Shown: piece after piece, positions 1-7,041 of the stretch | How positions within the stretch are numbered: the stretch's first letter is position 1 | Layout: every line of letters begins with the position of its first letter | Assembly: GCF_023078475.1 (NCBI RefSeq) | Contig: NZ_CP095741.1 | Location: forward strand, 1,426,001 to 1,490,000 | DNA from: Luteibacter aegosomaticola | GTDB lineage: Bacteria > Pseudomonadota > Gammaproteobacteria > Xanthomonadales > Rhodanobacteraceae | DNA length: 64,000 nt | Direction of reading: 5' to 3' | Position numbers and translations under genes: made by a program | The notes under the pieces: generated by a model | Told to the model about the DNA's origin: nothing | Databases searched by the model: none | What the model saw: the letters and a program-made list of their open reading frames with translations, nothing else

Positions 1-177
1 CAGGATGTCCTTTTCATCGGCTGAGAGCTGCGCCCACGGACGCGGCGGCGGCAGCGGGTGGTTATCCGCCGGCGGGCGGAAATCCTCGGAGGGCGTCGGC
101 ACGCCGGCCTGTGCGCTGGCGGCGAACGGCGCGGCCAGCGCCAGGAGAACGGCCAGGGAAAGAGCAAGGTGGCGCAT
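1..177 (-). CDS. DUF3106-like exported protein (3' end outside window)
   Basis: Only the N-terminal 59 residues are inside the window. They begin with a signal peptide (MRHLALSLAVLLALAAPFAASA) and continue into a Pro-rich stretch with the segment PRPWAQLSADEKDIL, which resembles the W..LS.(E/D)......L pattern of DUF3106 proteins. It starts 5 bp after the stop of the DUF3619-like gene, so it is the third gene of an operon with the sigma factor at 560-1183. Function unknown; a periplasmic protein under control of the upstream sigma factor is a reasonable inference from the arrangement only. Confidence 0.7.
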   Translation of the reverse strand, partial: MRHLALSLAVLLALAAPFAASAQAGVPTPSEDFRPPADNHPLPPPRPWAQLSADEKDIL

Positions 178-182
178 GGTGC

Positions 183-563
183 TCACTTGTTGTTCCGGGC
201 CTGGCCATCGTTGTAGGCGAGCCAGCTGTAGAACTGCAGGTCCTGGTAAAGCGACGGATCCGTGCTGTCGGCATCCGGCGGCAGATCGGTCGGGTCGGTG
301 GCATCCACGGTCTGCACGTCCGCAGGCGGCGCCGGCGAGCGGTTACCCAGCGGCTGCCACACCATGAGCGTGGCAAGCGCCACCACGGCGAAGGCGCTGG
401 CGGGGATCAGGAGGCGGCGCGCCGCGGTGTGCGACGCCGGGCTGGCCAGGGCCGTGCGGCGGGCCGCACGCAGGCGCCCGGCCATGGCCGGATCCACGTC
501 ACGACTGGCGCGCAGGAAAAGCTCCCTGGCGCGGCGTTCGAGTTCATGATCTTGCTGGCTCAT
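183..563 (-). CDS. DUF3619-like membrane protein, possible anti-sigma-type partner
   Basis: 126-residue protein with a cytoplasmic N-terminal half rich in Arg and Ala (RRARELFLRASRDVDP), one membrane segment at about residues 57-75 (LLIPASAFAVVALATLMV) and a short acidic periplasmic tail. The start at 563 overlaps the sigma-factor stop as ATGA and has GGAGG seven bases upstream; the ATG at 569 lies too close to that site. The layout (small single-pass protein translated with a sigma factor) resembles anti-sigma factors, and the N-terminus resembles DUF3619, but no recognised anti-sigma motif is present. Role as regulator is inference. Confidence 0.7.
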   Translation of the reverse strand: MSQQDHELERRARELFLRASRDVDPAMAGRLRAARRTALASPASHTAARRLLIPASAFAVVALATLMVWQPLGNRSPAPPADVQTVDATDPTDLPPDADSTDPSLYQDLQFYSWLAYNDGQARNNK

Positions 564-1183
564 CGCCATGCCTCCAGGTGTTCGCGCAGCGCGTGCATCG
601 CGCGCGAAAGGTGTGTCTTGACGCTGCCATCGGAGCAACCCATGGCGGCGGCGGTTTCGGCGACATCCAGGCCTTCCATGATCCGGAACGTGAAGGCCTC
701 GCGCTGCCGTTGGGGCAGCTTGCGTACGGCTTCCACGATATCGCCGTAGGCCTGGGAGTCCTGCAGCCGCGCCGAGGGGTCGGGCGCGTCATCCGCGGGC
801 TCCCATGCCGGCAATTCCGTGCCGTCATCATCGTGGCCGCCACCGATCCAGCCCACCACGATGGAGCGAACCTTGCGACGGCGCTGCAGATCGACGATGC
901 GGCGACGCAGGATGCCCCAGAACAAGGGCGTCCATTCCTGGGCGGGCTTCTCGCCGTAGTGCCTGACCAGGCGCATCATCGCGTCCTGTACCGCATCAAG
1001 CGCGTCGTCGCGGTTGCCGAGGTGGATCTCGGCCATGCGCCAGGCGCGCCGCTCGATGCCGGCAAGGAAGGCATCCATGTTCGCGGGCACATCGCGCAGG
1101 TCCTCAAGGGAGGCACTATCGAGCGCGAGCGAGCCGTTCACGGCTTTCTCCGCGTCATCGGTCTTGCCATCCTCATGCTCCAT
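560..1183 (-). CDS. ECF-type RNA polymerase sigma factor
   Basis: 207 residues. Sigma region 2 is at about residues 35-85 (helix with AWRMAEIHLGNRDDALDAVQDA), and region 4 with the helix-turn-helix is at about 145-205 (LPQRQREAFTFR, then VAETAAAMGCSDGSVKTHLS). The segment between them is long and contains acidic and glycine-rich sequence, as in the RpoE-like sigma factors paired with DUF3619/DUF3106. ATG at 1183 is preferred; a GTG at 1198 is in frame. It is the first gene of a three-gene operon with translational coupling to the next gene. The regulon is not visible from the sequence. Confidence 0.85.
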   Translation of the reverse strand: MEHEDGKTDDAEKAVNGSLALDSASLEDLRDVPANMDAFLAGIERRAWRMAEIHLGNRDDALDAVQDAMMRLVRHYGEKPAQEWTPLFWGILRRRIVDLQRRRKVRSIVVGWIGGGHDDDGTELPAWEPADDAPDPSARLQDSQAYGDIVEAVRKLPQRQREAFTFRIMEGLDVAETAAAMGCSDGSVKTHLSRAMHALREHLEAWR

Positions 1184-1279
1184 ACGGCCTGGTTTCACCC
1201 TGCTAAACGCGGTCGCGGACCGCTGGTTGACTCGTTACCCGTGGTTATCTTCCCGCCCGGGCCTTTACCCCGTGTGAAG

Positions 1280-1720
1280 TCAGCCACGCCGGCGGCCCAG
1301 TGGCCAGGCCACCAGGGCCGCGAGCAGGGCGCCAGCGACATACAGGCCGAGGTCGGCCGGCGCCTGGGCCATGCGGGCCAGGCTGATGAGCATGGCCGGG
1401 CCCGCATCGGAGATAGCCTGGGCGAAGCCGAGACCCATCATGCCGGCGATCGTCGCCGCGGCCACGAGGCAGCAGACGTAGAGCGAGGCGAGCAGGGTGG
1501 CACCGGCGGCGAGCAAGGCCCCGGGCAGGCCCTCGAAGCGGAGCCAGCGGCGTACCACGTAGCCGAGCGCCCAGCCCACGGGCAGGGCGAGGGCGGGCAG
1601 GGCCCTGCCGAACATCATGGAGGGCACCATCCACACGGCGCCGGCGGCGAAACCGAAAAGGACGGCGCCGAGCAGGCCAGAGACGAGGTTGATAAGGCGG
1701 CGGATGGGGCTAGCCACCAT
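1280..1720 (-). CDS. hypothetical four-helix inner membrane protein
   Basis: 146 residues, nearly all hydrophobic, with about four membrane segments (around residues 12-33, 35-55, 65-92 and 115-140). The start at MVASPIRRLINL is chosen because the reading frame upstream is Arg/Pro rich and not membrane-like. I do not recognise a family or catalytic motif. It is transcribed toward the sigma-factor operon and away from sufT; the 190 bp up to sufT holds the promoters of both genes but no clear motif that I can name. Confidence 0.6.
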   Translation of the reverse strand: MVASPIRRLINLVSGLLGAVLFGFAAGAVWMVPSMMFGRALPALALPVGWALGYVVRRWLRFEGLPGALLAAGATLLASLYVCCLVAAATIAGMMGLGFAQAISDAGPAMLISLARMAQAPADLGLYVAGALLAALVAWPLGRRRG

Positions 1721-1910
1721 GGCAGGGAATCGACAGGCGCATGGGAACCGGGGTGGGGGCAACGCCCGCATGATAGCGGGCCGGGCGCCCGCGCGCTCTT
1801 GAGGGTGGCGCCCGGTGCCCAAACGTTACGGGGCAGATGCTGACCGCCGGGCCCCGGCGGGCGCATAATTGCCTACTTTGCGGCCCGCGGGCCGCCTCCA
1901 CAGGACATCC

Positions 1911-2468
1911 ATGAGCGGTTTCAGCCTTAGCAGCGAGCCCTTCACCCTGGAACGTGACTGCGCTGCGGTCATGGTCCCGCAGGGCGAGACGGTGACGCTC
2001 CCGGCCGGCCAGATCGGCTACATCACCCAGGCCCTCGGGGGCAGCTTCACGGTTTACGTGGAGGGCAACCTGTTCCGGATCGCCGGCAACGATGCCGACG
2101 CGCTGGGCAAGGAGCCGCCGCGCCCCATCGAACTGCCCGCCGACGCATCCGACGACGACGTCGAGAAGCTGGTGTGGCAGCAGTTGCGCACGTGCTTCGA
2201 CCCGGAAATCCCCATCAACGTGGTGGAACTGGGCCTCGTCTACGACGTGAGCCTGGAAACGAGTGATGAGGGTGGCCGCAAGGCCTACGTGAAGATGACC
2301 CTGACCGCGCCGGGCTGCGGCATGGGCGATATCCTCGTCGACGACGTTCGCACCAAGCTCGAGCTGATCCCCACCGTGCTGGAGGCCGATGTCGACCTGG
2401 TGTTCGATCCGCCCTGGAACCAGTCGATGATGTCGGACGCGGCGAAGCTCGAAACCGGGATGCTCTGA
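1911..2468 (+). CDS. sufT: Fe-S cluster assembly protein SufT (DUF59/MIP18 family)
   Basis: 185 residues. The N-terminal part (about 1-75) is the SufT-specific domain (VMVPQGETVTLPAG, then IGYITQALGGSFTVYV). Residues about 82-185 form the DUF59/MIP18 domain with the pattern FDPEIPINVVELGLVYDV and the conserved cysteine C136 in TAPGCGMGD. SufT proteins help iron-sulfur cluster maturation or transfer in the cytoplasm under high demand for Fe-S enzymes. The ATG at 1911 follows a CAGGA site; the frame is open further upstream but lacks family similarity. No other suf gene is nearby, so this is a stand-alone copy. Confidence 0.92.
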   Translation: MSGFSLSSEPFTLERDCAAVMVPQGETVTLPAGQIGYITQALGGSFTVYVEGNLFRIAGNDADALGKEPPRPIELPADASDDDVEKLVWQQLRTCFDPEIPINVVELGLVYDVSLETSDEGGRKAYVKMTLTAPGCGMGDILVDDVRTKLELIPTVLEADVDLVFDPPWNQSMMSDAAKLETGML

Positions 2469-2475
2469 GCCGGGC

Positions 2476-2916
2476 TCAGAGCTCGCGCAAGTCCACGCTG
2501 CAGGCCGCGTGATACGCGGCCATCGCCGCGATCGTCGCCGGTGCGGCGTGCAGCACCGGCAGGTTGCCCGGGGCGACCTTCACCTCAAGGCACACATGCG
2601 CATCCAGCTCCATCAGGCGGATCAGCTGGATGATGGCATCACGCTCCGGCGCCAGCCGTAGCAGCAAGGCATTGATAGCCGTATCCACCGAGTAGGTGCG
2701 CTGCGGGGGCAGGGCCACGCTCCAGCCGTACGCGCGCCGGGCCATGCCGTCATCCTCGTCGGCATCACCCTTCTGCCAGCACTGGCCGCCTTCGATGTTG
2801 AATTCCCGCACCAGGTGGTCGAGCACGTGCCGTTCCGAGGTGAGCCGGAACGAAGCGCTGACCAGCGGCGTGCGCAGGGCGAGGTCGGCATCGATATCGA
2901 GCATGCTGCTGGCCAT
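2476..2916 (-). CDS. DUF4279 domain protein
   Basis: 146 residues. The sequence fits the DUF4279 pattern: an N-terminal beta strand (ASFRLTSE), GGQCWQKGD, then YGWSV, a helix with TAINALLLRLAPERDAI and a final strand (LDAHVCLEVKV). It is soluble and has no signal peptide. Start ATG at 2916 has a GGGGAA site upstream; the longer frame to 3126 crosses the divergent promoter region and is rejected. It ends 7 bp from the convergent sufT. Function of the family is unknown. Confidence 0.8.
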   Translation of the reverse strand: MASSMLDIDADLALRTPLVSASFRLTSERHVLDHLVREFNIEGGQCWQKGDADEDDGMARRAYGWSVALPPQRTYSVDTAINALLLRLAPERDAIIQLIRLMELDAHVCLEVKVAPGNLPVLHAAPATIAAMAAYHAACSVDLREL

Positions 2917-2961
2917 GGTGGGTTCCCCTTCGTTTCGTGCATAGCATCGCGTTTTTTCACG

Positions 2962-2981
2962 ACCTAGGGAAACCCCTAGGT
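2962..2981. promoter_or_regulatory. perfect 8-bp dyad between DUF4279 and M4 protease genes
   Basis: ACCTAGGGAAACCCCTAGGT has perfect 8-bp arms around a 4-bp spacer. It lies 46 bp upstream of the DUF4279 start and 165 bp upstream of the divergent protease start. A TTGACA hexamer at 3008-3013 could be a -35 for the protease, although no convincing -10 follows. The dyad is most likely a transcription-factor operator; the factor is not known. Confidence 0.5.
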
Positions 2982-3145
2982 AGTCGACCGCGAAAACTTG
3001 CGATACGTTGACAAGGACTTCCGGTCTGGGGGGACGGGAAGTCACACGGGCATTCGCGCTGCGGCGCGAAATCATCATCGTTCGGAATGTGGTCCACCAC
3101 GGCCGCAAGGGCTTCGTGTTGCCCATTCCCGGAGGAGGAACGTTA

Positions 3146-4987
3146 ATGGCACATCATGTTCGCTTGAAACTCCTGGCTACCTGCGTCGGCATCGCCGCCA
3201 CCTCGGCCGCCACGGCCGCCACCGAACAGGCCCTGCGCGCGCAGAACCTGGGCGCCGCGCCGGCCAGCCAGCTGGCCACGAAACTCGGCCTTACCGCCGA
3301 TAACGCGTTTGTCGCAAAGAATGCCTTGCCGACCGTCAAGGGCACCCAGACGGTACGCATGCAGCAGACCTTCAAGGGCGTGCCGGTCTACGGCCGCAGC
3401 ATCGCCGTGGAGCAGGATGCCCAGGGCAACGCCCTCGTCGCCAATGGCGTCGTATCGTCCGACCTGCAGGTGGATCTCGCCTCGGTCACCCCGAAGCTGG
3501 ACCAGGCCGCGGCGCTCGCCGTGCTGACCCGCCAGTCGACCACCTTGCGTGCCGCGGCGATCAAGCCCGAGAACGCCAAGGCCGACCTCTATGTCTACCC
3601 GGGCGACGGCGCACCGGCCCGCCTCGTGTACCTCACCTCGTTCTTCAGCGGCGGCGACCATCCGACCCGCCCGACGGCGATCGTCGATGCCAACACCGGC
3701 GAAGTGATCAAGCAGTGGGAAGGCCTGACCTATGCCGACGCCACCGGCCCCGGCGGCAATGGCAAGACCGGCCAGTACACCTGGGGCGCCAATGGCCTGC
3801 CGGCGCTCAATGTCACGCAGTCCGGTACCACCTGCACGATGCAGAACAGCAACGTGAAGACGTACAACATGAAGAAGGCGACGTCCGGTACGGGCACGCT
3901 GTGGAGCTTCACCTGTCCCACCTCTTCGGGTGATGCGGTGAACGGCGGTTTTGGCCCGATCAACGACGCCCACCACTTCGGTGGCGTGGTGCATGACATG
4001 TACAACTCGTACACGGGTGCGCCGCCGCTGAACCAGGTGCTCGTGATGAAGGTGCACTACGGCTCGAGCTACGAAAACGCCTTCTGGGATGGCAGCTCGA
4101 TGACCTTCGGCGACGGTGCCAGCACGTTCTATCCGCTGGTGGCGCTGGACGTGACCTCGCACGAAATCAGCCACGGCTACACCGAGCAGCACTCCAACCT
4201 GGAGTACGACGGCCAGTCGGGCGGTATGAACGAAGCCTATTCCGATATCGCGGGTGAAGCGGCCGAGTACTACGACCGCGGCACCAACGACTTCCTCGTC
4301 GGCGCCGATATCGTGAAGAGCAGTGCCGGCATCGGCACCGCGCTACGCTATATGTGCAACCCGCCGCAGGACGGTGGTTCGATCGGAAACGCTTCGGACT
4401 ACACCAGCGGCCTCGATGTGCATTACTCCTCGGGCGTGTACAACAAAGCGTTCTGCCTGCTCGCCAAGACGAGCGGCTGGGATACGGTCAAGGCGTTCAA
4501 GGCCTTCGCCCGCGCCAATGCCGTGTACTGGACCGCGACTTCCACATTCAACAGCGGTTCGTGCGGCGTGGCCAGCGCGGCGACTGACCTGGGCTACTCC
4601 GCCACGGACGTCGCGGCCGCGTTCTCGGGCGTGGGCGTCACCTGCTCCACGGGCGGTGGCGGTGGTTCGGGCGGCACGTCGCTTGAGAACGGCACGGCGA
4701 AGACCGGCCTCTCGGGTAGCGCCAGCCAGGAACTCAGCTACACCGTCACGGTAGCCGCGGGTGCGAAGAACCTGGTCATCGCCACCAGTGGCGGTACGGG
4801 TGATGCCGACCTGTACGTGAAGTTCGGTTCCGCGCCGACCACGTCGAGCTACAACTGCCGTCCGTACAAGACCGGTAATGCCGAATCGTGCTCGTTCGCG
4901 ACGACGCAGGCCGGCACGTACTACGTGAAGGTGCGTGGCTATTCGTCGTTCTCGGGTGTGTCGCTCAAGGCCACCTGGACCCCGTAA
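3146..4987 (+). CDS. secreted M4 family (thermolysin-like) metallopeptidase with PPC domain
   Basis: 613 residues. A signal peptide (about 1-27) is followed by an FTP/PepSY propeptide (about 45-190; TFKGVPVYGRSIAVEQD). The M4 catalytic domain has zinc ligands H339 and H343 with catalytic E340 (HEISHG), third ligand E363 in GMNEAYSD exactly 20 residues after H343 as in thermolysin, and the active-site histidine H426 in DVHYSSG. A Gly linker at about 505-512 leads to a C-terminal PPC domain (512-613). It should be an exported zinc endopeptidase that matures by propeptide removal. ATG at 3146 has a strong GGAGGAGG site 8 bp upstream; the longer frame from 3008 is not needed. A 67-bp REPIN follows 14 bp after the stop. 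Confidence 0.95.
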   Translation: MAHHVRLKLLATCVGIAATSAATAATEQALRAQNLGAAPASQLATKLGLTADNAFVAKNALPTVKGTQTVRMQQTFKGVPVYGRSIAVEQDAQGNALVANGVVSSDLQVDLASVTPKLDQAAALAVLTRQSTTLRAAAIKPENAKADLYVYPGDGAPARLVYLTSFFSGGDHPTRPTAIVDANTGEVIKQWEGLTYADATGPGGNGKTGQYTWGANGLPALNVTQSGTTCTMQNSNVKTYNMKKATSGTGTLWSFTCPTSSGDAVNGGFGPINDAHHFGGVVHDMYNSYTGAPPLNQVLVMKVHYGSSYENAFWDGSSMTFGDGASTFYPLVALDVTSHEISHGYTEQHSNLEYDGQSGGMNEAYSDIAGEAAEYYDRGTNDFLVGADIVKSSAGIGTALRYMCNPPQDGGSIGNASDYTSGLDVHYSSGVYNKAFCLLAKTSGWDTVKAFKAFARANAVYWTATSTFNSGSCGVASAATDLGYSATDVAAAFSGVGVTCSTGGGGGSGGTSLENGTAKTGLSGSASQELSYTVTVAAGAKNLVIATSGGTGDADLYVKFGSAPTTSSYNCRPYKTGNAESCSFATTQAGTYYVKVRGYSSFSGVSLKATWTP

Positions 4988-5001
4988 GCCTCCGTGGCTT
5001 T

Positions 5002-5068
5002 TGTAGGAGCGCGCTTGCGCGCGATGGAGGGTGCGATACCTCCCATCGCGTGCAAGCACGCTCCTACA
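5002..5068. repeat. REPIN-like palindrome, 67-bp family, copy 1
   Basis: Starts TGTAGGAGCGCGCTTGCGCG and ends with the complementary GCAAGCACGCTCCTACA. The two ends are inverted REP-like units with the GTAG tetranucleotide outermost. A second 67-bp copy is at 38607-38673. It lies between the M4 and S8 protease genes and could also act as a transcription terminator for the M4 gene. Confidence 0.85.
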
Positions 5069-5159
5069 GTTTTTTCCTACGTATTGGCGCGGCGGCCGCT
5101 GATAGGTCGCCGTTGGCGCATCGCATAGCGTGATCCCTCCACTCAAGGAGGAACCACGC

Positions 5160-6491
5160 ATGGTCCGTCATTACGCTTTAATCTGCCTCACGCTGTTCGC
5201 CGTCTCACCGGCCTTCGCTGCCACGCGGTTCATCGTTCGCTTTGCCGACCAGGCATCGGCGAACGCGGCAATCGCTCCCCAGCCTTCTCCTGAATCCACG
5301 ACACGGCGCAAGCGCGCGACAGACCCCGGCCAGCCACGGCACATCGCTACGCTCGCGGGCGGTGCGCAGCTGTTCGATGTGGACGATGGCAATCCAGCGC
5401 ATTTCGTGCGGCTCCCGGGCGTCATCAGCGTGGAGGAGGACCGCATCGTGCGGCCCGCCGCGCTGGCCGATCCGCTCTATCCGCGGCAGTGGTCGCTGCA
5501 CGACCCGATGTCGGGTATCGATGCCGAAGTGGCGTGGAAGTACACACGCGGCGAAGGTGCCGTCATCGCCGTGCTGGACACGGGCGCCACGGCGCATCCC
5601 GAACTGGGCGGACAACTTCTCCCCGGCTACGACTTCGTGGCTGATGCCGCCCGTGCGCGCGATGGCGACGGGCGAGACCCCGATCCGAAGGACGAAGGCG
5701 ACTGGGAAGAGCCCGGCGATTGCGGCCGCCGCACGGGTTCGCGGTCGTCATGGCACGGCACGCATGTAATGGCGATTGCCGCGGCACGTCGTGGTAATCG
5801 CCTTGGCATCGCCGGCGTGGCGCCGGAGGCGAAGCTTCTCCCGGTGCGCGTGCTGGCGCATTGCGGGGGATATCTCTCCGATGTCATCGATGCGATCGCG
5901 TGGGCGTCGGGCGGCGAGGTGCCGGGCGTGCCGCCGGTGGCGCGGCGCGCTGATGTCATCAACCTGAGCCTCGGCGTGGAGGGCGCGTGCGGGGACGCGA
6001 TGGGCGACGCGGTGGCGCAGGCACGTGCGCGGGGTGTAGCGGTGGTCGTGGCGGCCGGGAACGAGGGTGTCGCCGCCGCCAGCATGGCGCCAGGCAATTG
6101 CCCAGGCGTCATCAACGTTGCAGCGCTCGACCGGTTTGGCCGGCATGCGTGGTACGCCAACCACGGTGCCGCCGTCACGCTCGCGGCGCCAGGCGGTTCG
6201 CTGCGCGGCGTGCGCGCTGACGACATTCTCTCAGCCGTGGACCAGGGCGCGCGGGTGGCATGGCGCAGCGTCTTCGGCTACCTGGCCGGCACGTCGATGG
6301 CCGCGCCGCATGTGAGCGGCGTCGTGGCGCTGATGCGCTCGGCGGATCCGACGCTTGGCGTCGATGACATCACGCGCCATCTGGTCGATAGCGCCCGACC
6401 CGCACGGTGCCCGAAAGGCTGTGGCGCTGGCCTGCTGGATGCCGGCGCCACCCTGGACGCCGTCATCGCAGAACGATCACCGCTGTTGTAG
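5160..6491 (+). CDS. exported S8 family (subtilisin-like) serine peptidase
   Basis: 443 residues. Signal peptide at about 1-20 (LICLTLFAVSPAFAATR), propeptide to about residue 110, then the subtilase fold with catalytic D140 (VLDTGA), H199 (SSWHGTH) and S379 (GTSMAAPHVSG). The length and acidic insert after D140 fit extracellular proteases of Xanthomonadales. Strong ribosome site AAGGAGGAA eight bases before ATG. The TAG stop at 6489-6491 is part of a GTAGGAG REP-like sequence. It lies downstream of the M4 protease on the same strand, suggesting a small exoprotease locus, but the 172-bp gap with a REPIN argues for separate transcription. Confidence 0.95.
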   Translation: MVRHYALICLTLFAVSPAFAATRFIVRFADQASANAAIAPQPSPESTTRRKRATDPGQPRHIATLAGGAQLFDVDDGNPAHFVRLPGVISVEEDRIVRPAALADPLYPRQWSLHDPMSGIDAEVAWKYTRGEGAVIAVLDTGATAHPELGGQLLPGYDFVADAARARDGDGRDPDPKDEGDWEEPGDCGRRTGSRSSWHGTHVMAIAAARRGNRLGIAGVAPEAKLLPVRVLAHCGGYLSDVIDAIAWASGGEVPGVPPVARRADVINLSLGVEGACGDAMGDAVAQARARGVAVVVAAGNEGVAAASMAPGNCPGVINVAALDRFGRHAWYANHGAAVTLAAPGGSLRGVRADDILSAVDQGARVAWRSVFGYLAGTSMAAPHVSGVVALMRSADPTLGVDDITRHLVDSARPARCPKGCGAGLLDAGATLDAVIAERSPLL

Positions 6492-6510
6492 GAGCGGTAT
6501 CAGACCGCTT
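6487..6510. repeat. REP-like fragment shared by two converging gene ends
   Basis: TGTAGGAGCGGTATCAGACC followed by GCTT: a single REP-type unit with an inverted GCGGT/ACCGC stem. It contains the TAG stop of the S8 peptidase (plus strand) and the TGA stop of the asparaginase-like gene (minus strand, 6500-6502). The matching inverted half seen in the 67-bp copies is missing. Confidence 0.55.
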
Positions 6511-6985
6511 CGAAGCGATTGGCGTCGCGGTTCTTGCGGACCTTCTTCGGATCCCACACGCGGCCGTTCATGGCGATGTAGACGCCATCTTCCAGGGTCT
6601 GCACCGCGCCCACGGCGCAGCCGATGTTGAACACCGCATCGGAGCCCTGGAAGCGGGCCGGGTTCAGCGCACCGGTGAGCACGATGACCTTGCCCGGAAT
6701 GCCTTCGAGCTTTGCCGCGGTCTCGACCATGGTGTCGGTGCCGTGGGTCATCAGCACGTGCCGGTGCGGCTGCGCTTCGATCGTGCTGCGCATGAGGGCG
6801 CGATCCTCGTCCGTCACGTGCAGGCTGTCCTTGCGCAGGATGGGGATCACGTCGAAACGGAACGCGACGCCCAGCTGGGTCAGGATGTCGCCGATCTGCG
6901 GCGAGCCGATCTGGTAATCCGACTTGTCGTCGAAGTAGACCTTATCGATGGTGCCGCCGGTGGTGACGATGGTGAGATGCTGCAT
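6500..6985 (-). CDS. single-domain asparaginase-like protein
   Basis: 161 residues, corresponding only to the N-terminal domain of type II L-asparaginases/glutaminases. The nucleophile motif TTGGTIDK (about residues 8-15) and the second catalytic motif HGTDTM are both present. The C-terminal domain that completes the active site across the dimer is absent, and the gene is not frameshifted. Such short asparaginase-domain proteins occur as complete genes in Proteobacteria. Substrate is uncertain. Start ATG at 6985 with GGAAA upstream; the open frame beyond it lacks family similarity. Confidence 0.85.
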   Translation of the reverse strand: MQHLTIVTTGGTIDKVYFDDKSDYQIGSPQIGDILTQLGVAFRFDVIPILRKDSLHVTDEDRALMRSTIEAQPHRHVLMTHGTDTMVETAAKLEGIPGKVIVLTGALNPARFQGSDAVFNIGCAVGAVQTLEDGVYIAMNGRVWDPKKVRKNRDANRFEAV

Positions 6986-7041
6986 GGACTGGCCTGGAAA
7001 CGTGGACGAAGCGGACGACCATTCTACCGCCTTGGCGGGCA

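Noticed and set aside
578..1843. 421-residue plus-strand ORF antisense to the sigma factor and membrane protein
   Set aside because: Minus-strand sigma factor domains are clear; the opposite frame has no family similarity.
3008..3145. N-terminal extension of the M4 protease from an upstream start
   Set aside because: The ATG at 3146 has a strong ribosome site and is followed by a signal peptide; the upstream part is Arg-rich and would block export.
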